Positions 37,072 through 49,748 of a stretch of 64,000 bases of DNA are shown piece by piece. Origin of the DNA: Larix kaempferi (lineage: Eukaryota > Streptophyta > Pinopsida > Pinales > Pinaceae); contig BSBM01001931.1 in assembly GCA_027924585.1 (NCBI GenBank), positions 1 to 64,000 of the forward strand, in the 5' to 3' direction. A model generated the notes under the pieces. That model did not search any database and had not been told where the DNA came from. It worked only from the letters and a program-made list of their open reading frames with translations. The stretch's first letter is position 1. Every line of letters begins with the position of its first letter. Position numbers and translations under genes: made by a program.

Positions 37072-37760
37072 TGTTAATTTTTCAAAATTTACTTCAATCT
37101 GATCTAGGATCTTAATTGAGAGAATAACATGTACAAAATATCTACAGCATATCAATCATGGACACAATAATGCAAACACACAAGAGACACAGAGTTTACT
37201 TGGGGAAAACCATAAAGGTGAAAAACCCCAATAACTTCCTCAGAGATAGATAGAGCAATGATACAACCCAAGCATAAGAGATAGACATCTCCTAGCAGCA
37301 GCTTCTCCTCATCCACAAGTGCGCCACTCTCCAAAGTGTTTGTGAGAGAATAGAATGATGAAATAGAGTGCCTCCCACACTCTATTTATACTTGACTTGA
37401 TGTGCCTAATAACCTTTACTAGGTCGGCTTTAACTTAACCACATAACATAATGCTGACTGGGCCGACACCCAATAGGGTGGTCTAATAACCCTTTGACAC
37501 ACATGGCCGACGCCCAATAGGGTGGTCTAATAACCCTTTGACCCACATGACTTATACAGGGCTAACCCCAACAAGGTGGTCTAATAACCCATCATGTATA
37601 AGTTATGACACTTCCAATATAAATGACGACACTTCCGTATAAAGGAATAATAACATATCTATATGAATACAAACACTTTTGTATAGAGGAATAATACCAT
37701 CTCTATAGGATTACAATATACATATATGAAATACATTCCGAAGTTACATATACATCAACA
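37072..37760 (-). repeat. E2' 5' LTR (right end)
   Basis: 689 bp, same length as its partner. TATA box on - near 37382-37390. It contains the shared downstream segment (CACAAGAGACACAGAGTTTA, ACTTCCTCAGAGAT, CCACAAGTGCGCCACTCTCC on +) also seen in E4. Followed by TSD CCTCT. Confidence 0.9.
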
Positions 37761-38114
37761 CCTCTCTGTCTCTTTAAACCTCTAACCCCCAATCTCTCTC
37801 TCTCTGTCTAAACCCATAACACCCAATCTCTCTCTCTCTCTCTCAAACTTAACCTATCACCTCTCTCTACATTTCTAACCTCTAATCTCTCTCTCTCTCA
37901 ACCCCTATCCTCCAATCTCTTTATCTCTCTCTTTATCTCTAGACCCCTAGACCACATACTCTCTCTCTCTCTCTCTATGTATATATATAAATATATATCT
38001 AAACCTCTAACCCCAAATCTCTCTCTCTCTCTAAATCACTCACTTTAAACCCCTAAACTCCATTCTATATTTCTCTAAAACCCTAACCCCCTATCTCTCT
38101 CTTTAAATACCTAA

Positions 38115-38149
<35 letters not shown>

Positions 38150-38972
38150 AAGGCCCTAACTCCCAATTTCTCTCTCACACAATCTAATCCCCTATCCTCC
38201 ATTATCTCTCTCTCTAAACCCCTAACCCCCAATCTCCCTCTCTCTCTAAACACCTAGCATCCAATCTCTCTCTCCTAAATACCTAAACTTTAGTCTCTCT
38301 CTCTAAACTCCTAACCCCTCTCTCTCTCTCTAAACATCTAACCTCTCTCTCTCTCTCTCTGAACCCTTAACCTCTTTCTCTCTCTCTCTCTCTCTCTCTC
38401 TAAACTACTAACCTCTCTCTCTCTCTCTTTAAACCCCTAACCTCTCCCTCTCTCTCTGCAAATACCCACTTCTCACCCAGCTGCACCTACTTCCATCCCT
38501 ATGTCCATCTCCCCCCCCAACTAACCATCCATACTCCACCATTGATCTCTCTCTATCTCTAAACCCTATTATCCCCCCAATCTTTGTGTGTGTGTCTCCC
38601 CTAAACCCATAATCCCTATCTCTCTCTTCCTGAACCCCTAACCTCAAATCTCTATGTCTCTCTCTAAACTCTTAACCTTGATTCTCCCTCTCTCTCTATA
38701 CTTTTAACCACCAATATATCTTTTCCTATCTCTCCCTCTATAAAACCTAACCACAAATCTCTTTATCTCTCTATAAACAACTAATCTCCAATCTCTCTCT
38801 CTATAAACCACTAACCCCCAATCTATATTTTTCTATATCTCTCTCTCTAAACCCCCAACCTCCAATCTCTATCTCACTCTAAACCCCTAACCTCCACTCT
38901 CTCTCTCTCTCTATCTAAATGCAGAACCCCCAATATCTATCTCTATCTCTCCCTCTCTAAATCCCTAACCCT
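37761..38972. repeat. CT / telomere-like satellite, block D
   Basis: 1.2 kb of the satellite in the same orientation as blocks A-C, starting with the TSD CCTCT of E2' and ending at the 5' LTR of E3. It parallels 20870-22050 of block B. A (GT)n interruption lies near 38585. Confidence 0.9.
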
Positions 38973-41900
38973 TGTAACATCCCTCAAATTTGACCTTTAT
39001 TATTATTATTATTATTGTAAATGTAATTGTAATTATGTAAATGGCCCTGGTGAGGAGCTCAAGGCCAAGGCCACACCAGTAAACACTGTAAGTAATGTGG
39101 TGTAATAATTCTAATTGCTAAGTTGGAATGCAAGTTCACAAGACTGAGGTCGCAATGCAACCTAGCATTGAGGGCATGAATCCTCCGAGGGGGAGGAGGT
39201 GAAATGGCTTGGAATCCATGGTTTGATGATAGATGTTGTCATGGTGCCACAAGCACTTAGTGAACACTAACGTTCACCAAAGGTTACTTGAGTTCTTTGG
39301 TTTTCGGTTAGTCCTTGAGGGGGGGGGGCAAAGTTACCCTGAACCGTCATGAGGCAGTAAAAGTATCCTAAGACCTACAACTTAACCCTAAGTTAATCTA
39401 TGCTAAAACCTATTAAGTAGAACTATTAAACTCCTACCGATGTCCTTGACATCCTAGTCCCAACACAATACATTAGGGTTTTCATCATCGAAACCCATTA
39501 TCTAATTATCAGTGTAAGCTAAACTATTTTATCATCTTATGGACTAAGTGATGGGTGATTAGTGCTTTATAAAGATAGATGAAATAAATATATATACATA
39601 TATATTTATTCTATCACCATTGATAAACTATATATGCATATAAGATACTTATGTAAATTGCATATATACTTGAATATTATCACTTTGATAAATATTATTT
39701 ATATTAATATTTTGATAAAGGAATGAGAAACTATATATATATATATGAAGAGATGCTACTTCATGAAATATTAGTTATGATAATATTTTAGGTGTAAAGC
39801 ATTATATATATAGTTGTGAAATATGATTAGTTATAACATTATTTTGGTAATTATATACATTTACCGTATAGTGCATTATAATGCAAAGAGAAATATCTTA
39901 TACATGAATATTTATCACTTCGAGGAAGTATTATTAGTAACTATAATACAATACATTGTAAAATGATAATGCCATATAAACTATATAGAAGTAACTATAT
40001 AGTTTGGCACTCATTAAATGGGTTGTAATACTATTTAAACATTTGCCATGTTGCCAAAGAGAAAAGCTTGGTTAGAAATAAGAGAACCATATTTTATATA
40101 TGTTTGTGTGCACATAGTTTGTTAAGTGTTCGGGTACATATTTATTACAAGGGTCTATTAATCATATGCTATGGATATATATAAAAAATATTAATAAGTG
40201 ATATTAATATTTTATATTTGAATACATTGGAATGCATTAAATTGATAATGCATTTTAAAATATATAGAAATATATTTCTGAAAAAAACGAGCTCTTTTAT
40301 TATTACGTTTGGCTATTTTACCAAGTTAATGAGTGGAGAAAGTTAAAAGACCTTGGTTATTTATGGTTAAATTTTCTTTGCCATATCTTTTTATGGCTCG
40401 GTTATATTTCTTTATCTTAATTGAGTGTGTGCGTTACACTTATTGCTAAAAGGATTATTATATATTTTATATTTTTATTGCTCCGTTATATTTCTTTATC
40501 TCAATTGAGTGTGTGCGTTACACTTATTGAGAAAAGGCTTACTATATATTTTATTAGGTATGTGTGTGGGCTACGCGGATGGCAATTATTACTTGGATAT
40601 TTGCTTAATAATAGATATATTATATATCTCAGGAGGGCTCATCTTGTAAAAAAAAAGGATATAACGTTTCAGCAGTCTGAGTGGCTGCGGGTTGGCCTCC
40701 TTAATGGAGCCCCCAACTCTTCAAGAAAATGACCATTGGTCCCTATGAGCGAGTACCATTTTGCTCTCCCATTTATCAAAGCCCATTATTATTTAAGAGG
40801 ATGGAGTTCGTGTTGGGCGGGTGGGAGTCTAGGCTGAGTGATGTTCCTTTAATTGACGGTTGGAGGGTGATATCGCGGAGGGGGAAGATGATCACTCCCT
40901 TTGATTCCCTCCATGATTCCTTTTCTTTTTTGTGTTGAGGGTATAATATTGAAACCACGGTATTATTTTTGATAGAGAGGGTAGTTCTGGGAGAGTGTTC
41001 TTCTTAATAGATACGAGGTCGTGGTGGTGAAGGAGGGGTTACCCTACCCCTAGAGTGTTCCAGTTATAGTGACCACCTCTGCGCAACACGATTTTGGGGA
41101 ATCAATATCAGGAGTTAATAGATCTCTGGTTTGCTGACATATATGCATCACACCCTCTTGTTGAGTTGCGTAGAGACCGGAGAATGAACCCCTGCATATC
41201 CTCCATTTATATATTTATATTACAGACTTACATGCTGCATTTTGGTTGGTATTCCCTATTGTGGGGATGGGATGGCTGAGAGGGCCGATACCAATCCATC
41301 CTTCACCTGTTGTTTGTTTATATGCACCACATGAATCGGGTTTGAGGGCATCGATGGCCCTAACCCATGATATTCATTATTCTATGTAGTATCCATTTCA
41401 TATATAACTGTATGATGAATGTCTATGGTGTTTTTGCGTAGGGACAAGGGGACAAACCCTTAGTAATTTCTATTTCATATTTTATATGTTCCTTCTACAG
41501 ATTGCACAGAGCTTGGAGGAACCTCGCTAGGCTGACATTTTATGTATCACATATTATATGGGTTTCTTCTACTGGTTGCGCAAATGCTTGGGGATAGAAA
41601 CCCCCTACATTTTCTAATTTATATATTATATGCTCGCATGTTGGATGGATGCGTAGAAGTATTTCTATATCTGATTTCTAAGTTATGTATGTTACATAGG
41701 CATTCGTTGCTGAGCATAATTGGGGATTAATCCGTGCACTTTATTATTTCATTAAGTGTCTCTCCGCATGCTGAGTATCATTAGTAATGACTTCCTAGAA
41801 TTGAGGGAAAGACTTTGTATGCCATATGATTCTTATATTACATTAAATATGCTTCTCTTATAGTGTGCAGAGTTGGGGAAAAGGATCCCTGCATGGTATC

Positions 41901-42236
41901 TTTTTTATATATTACATACACATAAGTTGCATGCCCAGATTCTTGGGGAAATATCCATTCCCTTTTATTTTCTTTTGTTGCATGTATGTATGTTTGTCTT
42001 GGATTGTGGATCGAGAATGGGGAAATACCCATGTAAACTCTCATTTCAGTATGCTATTTATCATTTATTTATTATTTGTGGGTTCTCTTGTTTCCACTGC
42101 CTGCACAAATGCCTAGGGAGAGCATTGGGATAAATCCCTACACACCTTATTATCTCATTAAGGATTGCTGCAGGTTGGATGCCATTGGTAATGGCTGCGT
42201 TAAGCCTTATCTCTTTATTTGTATTTGCATGCTGAG

Positions 42237-42268
<32 letters not shown>

Positions 42269-43138
42269 ATCTATAGGCTGGATCCTATATCTAGGGTACT
42301 TGTTGAGTTAATACTTGCTTTTTGGAGTAGGTACATGTAGGTCTGGATATGGAAATCCTTTGTACATAGAAGTAACATTGGTGTATAAAGTATATGTGCC
42401 ATCTCGGGTAGGGCACACCTGTTTACATCTCTTGTATCATGTTATATTTAGGTCATAAATCCCTTCTCTCACTTTATAAATTATCATAGTCTGTAGGGAT
42501 CATCAGGGGAGAGAATTCCTTGTAATGATTCCGAGTTTGATTGTTGATGGTTGGTAAGTGCTCTCGGTGAGAGGCTTGAGAAAGTAATTGCACACACTGT
42601 GTCATAGAATGTACTCCTCTATATTTGATGAATAAAAATGCGACAACTATTTGTGGACGTAGCCCCAAGATGTGAGGTGAACCACCTGAAATGGTCTCCT
42701 TTTGATGGTGTACCTTATGTGTTTTTGTTCTATTGATTTTTGTGATCCGAAATGGTAAATGTTATCACTAAAGAATGCTAAATGTCTATTTCATAAGTTT
42801 ACATGTGAAATGATAGTTGTTGGATGTGTGGTGATGAATGATCATGAGGAACTAAGATTCTAAATTAAAAAGGGGGTTTACATTGTTGTATTTGTTGTGT
42901 ACTATATTTGGAATGGAATGGGCCATAGATTGGATTAAAAGCAATGGCTAGTCATGTATAAATGTATAGGTTTTATATAAACACATAGTGGTTGAACCAA
43001 TGTTATTATGCAATGCTACTTGCCATTGAAGTACATTAATGATATTTAATGTGACTAATACCTTGATTGTTGATGTCAAGGAAAAAAATTTATAACTCAA
43101 TCCTTAACAATGGAAAAGAAGAAGTTGGGTATGTTACA
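38973..43138 (+). repeat. E3 5' LTR
   Basis: 4166 bp. Opens with TGTAACATCCC and a (TTA)n run, is strongly AT-rich from 39500 to 40300, and holds a tandem duplication at about 40391-40555 (TATATTTCTTTATCT(T/C)AATTG, GTGTGTGCGTTACACTTATTG). From about 41080 to 42190 it consists of a dozen diverged units of 70-120 bp carrying GGGGA-n-TCCC words. A (TA)n run lies near 42240. The ORFs here have no recognisable motif. Confidence 0.9.
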
Positions 43139-43141
43139 AAG

Positions 43142-43154
43142 TGGTATCAGAGCC
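43142..43154 (+). other. E3 primer binding site
   Basis: TGGTATCAGAGCC three bases after the LTR end; perfect tRNA-Met type. Confidence 0.92.
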
Positions 43155-44612
43155 CTAGGTTATAGCACTCGGGCCTAGTAGGCTCAACATGAGATAAGTA
43201 AGTATGAAGCCTGTTGAATTAACTAATCAAGTTGATTTTGCTTTGTTTTGGTTGCATGGATGAAGAGTAACGTTATCCAAGTTAAACTTCAAGTTCTCCA
43301 AACAGAATAAAGATGAGTATTTTCAACATTGCTTTTCCTTACAAAATTATGAGTCAGGTATGTTTTCCTATTATCGTGAGTTTTCATTGCTAGGTACAAG
43401 ATATAGATGCTCACATGGTTGTATAGTATTGTCATGGAATGTGGTATTTTGTTAAAAAAAAATGATTTCAGTATACATGAAAAATGGTTATGAGATTTAC
43501 ATAAAGTATGAATTGTTTTAAATTGATTTAACTACGAGAGTGATGTATCTCCATTGAAATCTATAGTAGGGAATGCATATGTAATTGGTCTTGTTATACA
43601 AAGATACAATCAATGTTAGCATGCAAAGCATACCCTAGGATATCGTCATAAGGATCAAATTAGTTGAGGTATCATTTAATTCCGCATTTTTTGTTGTTGA
43701 TATTCTATTTTCTATTTTTCTTTTAAAATTACTAGTGCACTACCTACGAGCTGCATTAGGTTAGAGTATAGTGTTATTAATATGCTCCAATTAAGTAAGA
43801 TTTTTTTATTAGGTAGAGTTGCTTGGAGATCTTCAATTATAAATAGCTACATCTTAGTTGGTATTGCATAGTTGTTATGACAGTTTCGTGTAATGCTATA
43901 TCAGAAAAGATTGCATTGTAGATAGTATAGAACATGATTGACACTATTTAAGTTAGTGAGTAGGAAATTATAGCTACATATTGTTGGGTGCATTCTTTGA
44001 AATCAAAAGTTGGTTCTCAAGTACCAAAGAGAGATTGTACATCGTTTTACTTAGATTTGAGTAGTATGCTTATTGCAAAAAAAATTGTTGACTTTCCTTC
44101 ATTTTCTTTTGTGGATCAAATAGTATGGACTCCATAGCCTAATTAATTATAAAGCTTGAGTATTGATAGCCAGGATTTATTTGACATACTAGGTTACAAG
44201 GTATATTTGAAGATGTGAACAAATTCATGTGATGAGGTAACTGAGGTGTTCGAATATTATTTTGTTAAGTGAAAAATCATCATATTGTTAAGTGTTAATA
44301 GTTTATTGATTAGCATAGGTTGTATTTCATTATAGAAATTCTTATTGTTATTTGAAGTTTTACCGTATAGAATTGCAAGCAGTGTTTTCTAGAAATGATC
44401 TTATTTTAGAATGCATACGATTCTAATTATTTTCTTCAAAGATAGACTCTTGGTACGGTTTGTTATATCTTCTAATAAATATTGATGTGCTTCAAGTGAA
44501 AAGGTCATGTTAATAGTAAGAGTTTGTTTATAGGGAAAAGAAGAATCCTAAATCTGGTTATGATTGAATTATCTTTTAAACAAAGAGTATGAGAATATTA
44601 TAGAATCTTTAG
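43155..44612 (+). other. E3 internal region, 5' part
   Basis: About 1.5 kb of AT-rich DNA with no ORF of note and no clear repeat. Ends at the TSD ATAAT (44613-44617) of the nested E5. Confidence 0.6.
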
Positions 44613-44617
44613 ATAAT

Positions 44618-45554
44618 TGTTGTAGAATTTTCTCTCTATGGATAGGTAGAAATTCTCTTAGATTAAAGTAGACTTTAACTAACTCTAAACTAAGACAAAA
44701 CTTAACAAATGCTACCTTGAATTCCTAGATCTAAACAGACATTTCAAGATTAAACTGCTGGAAGAAACAGAAGAGATCTAACTGACCTTCAATCCAATTG
44801 CTTGTCTTTATGGTTGCTCTAATTTCCAAGTCCTCGTGAATGAACCTGTCAAAATGAAACCAAGATACAAGCATATACGATTCTCTAGAAACTTGAAATA
44901 TGAGTTAGAATCTAAATCTATAATTGATACAAATCATATAATTGAAACAAAATCAACACATGTGATTTGGGAAACAAGACAAGTTATGTTCTATTACCAA
45001 CCTGAAGTCACTTACAATGGTTGCTTGATATCCAATCCAACTTCCAACTCCAAGTGCTTCCTCCTCTAGCTATCTCCACAAAGATTCAAGATCATAAGTT
45101 TGATGTCTCCAAGAGTCCTCCTCCTCTGCTCAGGGAATGTCTCTCTCTTATAGTGTGTAGTAGGGTTAACCAACAAGAGAGAAGGGTGGATCTTGGGAGA
45201 GTTTAGTGAATCAGGCTTACTAATCACAGAAAGTGAGTGAGGATCGAATCAAGGACACCAATCTTCAAAAATCTCTCGAAGATCAAAATCCCACAAGCCA
45301 TGGCAAAAAGGCTAAAAAAGGAGTACCACGCATCTCAAATAGAGCATAACGCGGTAGTACCACGTGGCAGAGAAAGAGCATAGCACGGTAGTGTAGGTAT
45401 GTGAAGTCTCAGCTGGGTTGATTCTTGACAAAATGGGTTTATCTTCAAGGATTACTCATCATTTTTCTCTTCTAGGTGTTTTAAGCAGTAGGGGAAGTCT
45501 CGTCAACTCTTTTTGTGGTGAAGATGTGACACTATGAAATATGGAGGTATAACA
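44618..45554 (-). repeat. E5 left LTR, reverse orientation
   Basis: Read on -, it starts TGTTATACCTCC and ends TTCTACAACA (937 bp). Its last 150 or so bases match the end of E5 at 52460-52613 closely (TTTCTACCTATCC, AATTCAAGGTAG or ACTCAAGGTAG, TTTTGTCTTAG). It contains CGGTAGTACCACG words near 45350. Confidence 0.82.
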
Positions 45555-46660
45555 GATGCCCCCTAAAGTGTGAGGTCAGAAGGGACTGATGGCCGAAAGA
45601 ATTTACAAATACTTTGCAGAGATAGCATTGAGGAGAGCAACAAGGAGCTGAAACATAAACAAAATGTTAGATATACCACCGAGGCGGGAATCCCCATGCT
45701 TGGAAACAATTGACTCAAATCATGGCTGCCGCCCAATACATTGCAGATCCATGAGTACTGAGATGATATAGACTGTAGACAAATCATGGCTACTATGAAC
45801 AAGCGTAGATCCATGAGATAGCAATGACACAACCACGACCAATACAAAAGGTGGATCTGTGTGACAATACACAGGACATCTCCACCACAACCTGGACGCA
45901 ATTAAGATATAAAGGTGCACCCAGGGTCTTCTACCCAATCGCAAATGATACAAATCTAGCCATGTGATTACAAAGTGTTGAAGTCGAACATGGTAGAAAC
46001 CATTTGATTATCGGTCAATGATGTGAAAAACCTAAAGGAGGCTCCAAAGTGTACTTTTTCATAATTTTAGTCCCTCGATCCCGAAAAAATGTAAAACAAT
46101 TCTCGAGAGAACTCTCCTAGCCAAAAATTGACCGAGGTATACCTTTCTCGTAAATAGTCTAGACGGGCCGAAAAAGGGATAACCTATCACCGAATAGACG
46201 ACCTTTCAAATAATTTTACAAGTGTTAAAGAGTCAAGATCACTTGGCAATCTTTTCAATTTTAGGGAGTCTGACAAGAGCTTAACTATGGACTCCAATGG
46301 TCTTTTTCATAATTTTTAATTATTCTTGTCCGAAAAGAGAATAAAATACAACCAGGTTAATACTTTCCTCATCGTTTAATGAGCATGAGTAAAGCTGACC
46401 AAACTCGACACCATTTACTTAAGTTTGACAAACATGACACGGGTGTAAAAGGGCTTGGAATCTTTTTCAAGTTTTAATCCAGAGCACGAAAAAGATCAAG
46501 TAAGCTCAAAATGAAGGTCAAACAATAAATGAACGCCTCGAGGTCGTTAGACATATTGGCGATATTTTCTTGTAGCTCTTCTCCAACTCTCCTTCAGATA
46601 TCCTTGCAGACTTATTATTTGTAAAGTGTTTCAGCCATCAGATTCCTTCTGACCTCACAC
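45555..46660 (-). other. E5 3'-untranslated-like region between opposed LTRs
   Basis: Non-coding. The two ends are inverted copies of each other over about 110 bp: AACAGATGCCCCCTAAAGTG near 45551 and, inverted, CACTTTAAGGGGCATCTGTT near 46659. Each copy thus places a purine tract beside an LTR, on opposite strands. The middle is homologous, in the same orientation, to the 3' region of E4 (shared CCGAAAAAGGGATAA, AAGAGCTTAAC and GGGTCTTC words at 46170/59610, 46275/59552 and 45928/58518). Confidence 0.75.
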
Positions 46661-46673
46661 TTTAAGGGGCATC
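46661..46673 (+). other. E5 polypurine tract, forward
   Basis: TTTAAGGGGCATC immediately before the forward LTR; the mirrored GATGCCCCCTAAA at 45555-45567 serves the reverse LTR. Confidence 0.7.
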
Positions 46674-47712
46674 TGTTATACCTCAAATTTCCACACCATG
46701 TGCAAGTGAGAATATACATGTTTCACCACCATGGAAAACATGATGTTTATGCCTCCTAAGTATGTTAGGACCCTTCATTCTAATGTTGGTACCTTCCCTA
46801 GTCACACTTGGAAGAAAATCCAACAAGCAAGGGGTCGAAACCCACATTAACCACCTCCAAAAATTAAGTCTTCTGGAACTACTGCGCCCTGCATGCCTAT
46901 GGGCGAGCGATAGTGTCAAATTATCGTGTTCTGCATGCCTATGGGGGAGCGGTACTACCGCGCTTTGCTTAGTTATAATGGAGCGGTAGTTTTGGTTTAG
47001 GCTTATCCCTTTTATTTTGGATCTTGGATCTCATGGAGATTTTCTTTGGATGAGGTACCCCTTTGAATCCCATCTCACTTTCCCTCCTTGGCATGATTTA
47101 GATATTTGATCCACATATTATTCACTTAGATCCATAATCTCCTCTTAGTGGTTGGCCTCCCAAATCCTACTTAAAGAGAGCCATCCATGAGCTAGGGGGG
47201 GTGATCTTGGAAACACTAAACCTATGATCCTATGAGTCTTGCAAGGGTGATGTTGGCGAGCTTGGAAGGAGGTGCTACTACTTTGGACATCAAGGTATAA
47301 CATTGTAATCAACTTCTTTTGGCTTTCTTATAATTAATATAACTTAGCCTATTCCTCTCATTTTCATGTCTTTAATGATGAATGCATGAAATTGTCTCTA
47401 TTTATATAGTTAGATCTTTGTTTATACATATATTATGTTGGAGAAGGTGTTGTGTTTCCTTTGTGAAGCAGGTTCATAAGTCCATAATCAAAGGATGGAG
47501 CTGTAGCAACTTAGGAGCAGCAGGACAACCATCAAAGTAAGGTATGCCATCTACCTGCTTTATATTTCTATAGCTTGTTAGCTGATGTGTGAGCTAGATC
47601 TGGGAGGAATATAGTGTCTATTTGTTTCATCTTTGTCTTGGGTAGGAAACTAGGGGCCTTTTCTAATCCCAAGGGGATATCTACCTATCCGTAGGGAGAT
47701 TTTCTTACAACA
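46674..47712 (+). repeat. E5 middle LTR, forward orientation
   Basis: 1039 bp from TGTTATACCTC to CTTACAACA. It has a purine tract on its left and a primer-site-like sequence on its right, so it stands as a 3' LTR for what precedes and a 5' LTR for what follows. CCTATCCGTAGGGAGA near its end recurs at 52585. It has GAGCGGTA and TACCGCG words near 46905-46990. Considerably diverged from the left LTR. Confidence 0.82.
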
Positions 47713-47736
47713 GAAACTGGCGACCATACTGGGGAC
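47713..47736 (+). other. E5 primer-site-like sequence (Tat style)
   Basis: GAAACTGGCGACCATACTGG, then GGAC, directly after the LTR. ACTGGCGACC-n-CTGGGGA is typical of the LTR/leader junction in plant Tat elements, unlike the tRNA-Met sites of the other elements here. Confidence 0.65.
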
Positions 47737-49748
47737 CTTGAATCCATTTTCTTTGCTTGTGAAGTTTGCTTTCAATTTCACTTATTGATTGTAAGAATTG
47801 GGTTCTTTTACCCTCATTCACTTCCCTATTCTCTGCATTAGACTTCTGTTACAAATCAGTAAGTCCTATGGGTTGGAAAACCCTTGAAAAGTCAAAATCT
47901 TTTCTCAAAATTCCACCTCTTTCCCTCTGTTCACACACTACTGCGCCCCCGTAACTGCCTGCAGAGCGGTAGTACCGCGCCTTAACCACTGTCTAGAGCG
48001 TAGTAGTCTAGCAGTACCGCCCCTTAAGAATTGTCTAGAGCACGGTAGTGTAGCAGTACCGCCCCTTAAGCACTGTCTAGCGCTGTCTAGAGCACGGTAG
48101 TCTATCAGTAGCGCTCCCAAGTTTCCTGTAGGCCCGCGGTAGTTCCTTGAAAGTGTGTTTATTTGGTTTGTTCGGTTATTTTTGGGTCTTTTCAAGATTT
48201 GGATCCATGTTGGCCCTTTGAGTAAACACTAGTGTTTTGCTTGCATTTTTAAGCGAAATGGGTTCTATTTTTTTAAAAAATCCCCCCTCATGGCTGGGGG
48301 GGGCCATGAATTGTGCATCCTACAGTCGTTTTGACCCATATTAAGGTTTTGAGATCATTTTTGGTTTGGTGTGTTTGGCGTGTTTGGATTGCTTGGCATC
48401 TTATTTCCTTTGCATCCTATCTAATGATTGTTTGAAAATAATGATTCCTTGCCTCTGCTTTAGTTCAAAGAGAAGCTTGATTTTGTCGTTCTTTTACCAT
48501 ATTCATGAAATTGAAACACATAGGTATTATTCTTGCTTTAATTTAATCATTTGACATTCTTGGTATTACATTCATGAGAAGAAGAAATGCTTGTTTCATA
48601 TTTATGTGCATTTGAGTTAGACGATATTATTAGGTTCTTCTCTTTGTCTTGCATTTGATTGGAAGCATTTGTAGAATCTTTCTTTCTGTAGCTTGGATGT
48701 GTCTTTTTCAAGTGTGAAAAGATAGGAAATGGATTAGAATCATTATGTTTGGTGTTCATATAAAGAACTTTTTTTATTGCTTTGGGTTAGTTTTGGTTAC
48801 ATCTTTTACCTCTTTTTATCATTTTGAAAGAAATAAATTTGCATTTGCATTGGGTTGTACATATTGGGAATGGAAATAATTCTTCCTTACTTTAGCTAAT
48901 GTTCACAGAATAGAAAGGCTCATTTCGATTCATCTTCATTTGCATGGTTTGAGTCGTCACAACACCATCAAGTTGCACTTCCATATCCCGATTGTGTAAG
49001 ACAGCCTCTCAAATTAATCTCCCTAACTAAACCAATATTAACCTCACTTGAGGAAATCAAAAGAATTTGGTAGTTAGGTAGGACACTGGAGATAGGCATC
49101 AAAATAATTCCCCCTTGTCATTTTTCATCCGAGACATAGTCGTTGTCTTTAGGGAACTAAAATCCTCTAGTATTTTTTGACACGGTCATACACCAGTTTG
49201 TGGAGGGGCCTCCTGACTGTTTCACACTTTCAGGGGTTAAACCGTCATGAGATTGAGAACCAGACGGACTCTGTGGAATGCCGCACTCCACTTAGCCCTA
49301 AGGCAACATCGATCATTGTCTTCCTTGTATTCATAGTAATGCAAGGGTGATAAGGCAGAAGTGCCGAAAACCTTTTCCAACGTGCCATGAATGAGGTAGC
49401 TTAGTGACTTTTCTTCGAGGGCTCTTTACCTAGGATCCCTTTCGGTAGAGGGATATCCTTCCATTATTGGTCTCTCATTTTGTATTGTTTGACTTGGATT
49501 TCATCACCTTACGAAGGATACAATTTGTTGAGGTCTCCAGCTCTTAGTTAGGAGGTTTTGATTGCTATCTTGTAGAGGGTCTTTTTCTTTGTAGGGCTGC
49601 TTGTTGGCATTCTGGCCGTTTTGTTGTACAACTCGCTTACTATGGAAGCGGCCACAGTATAGTTTTTTGAGCTTGCTCTTTTGGCATGTGAGCCTTGTTT
49701 TTGAGTTCTTTTTAACAAGACTTCATCCACATCACTTAGTTTTGTTTC
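47737..49748 (+). other. E5 leader region with palindromic-word cluster
   Basis: About 2 kb without a supported gene. At 47938-48140 the words AGCGGTAGTACCGC, AGCAGTACCGCCCCTTAA and TGTCTAGAGCACGGTAGT repeat four times or so, giving many GCGGTA/TACCGC inverted pairs. The rest shows no further structure. ORFs over the cluster are repeat translations. Confidence 0.6.

Larger units (their letters stand above)
30497..37760 (-). mobile_element. E2': non-autonomous Ty1/copia LTR element, reverse copy
   Basis: 7264 bp with 689-bp LTRs and a perfect 5-bp TSD CCTCT at 30492-30496 and 37761-37765. Same content as E2 in reverse: primer site near 37059, non-coding 5' part, integrase sliver, broken RT-RNase H, two minisatellites, purine tract. 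It is longer than E2 partly because a 44-bp repeat expanded at 34687-34950 and the 3' arrays grew. As in E2, gag and protease are absent. Confidence 0.93.

Noticed and set aside
41865-42133. Hydrophobic small ORFs in the E3 LTR
   Set aside because: AT-rich repeat series; frames not preserved between units and no counterpart motif.
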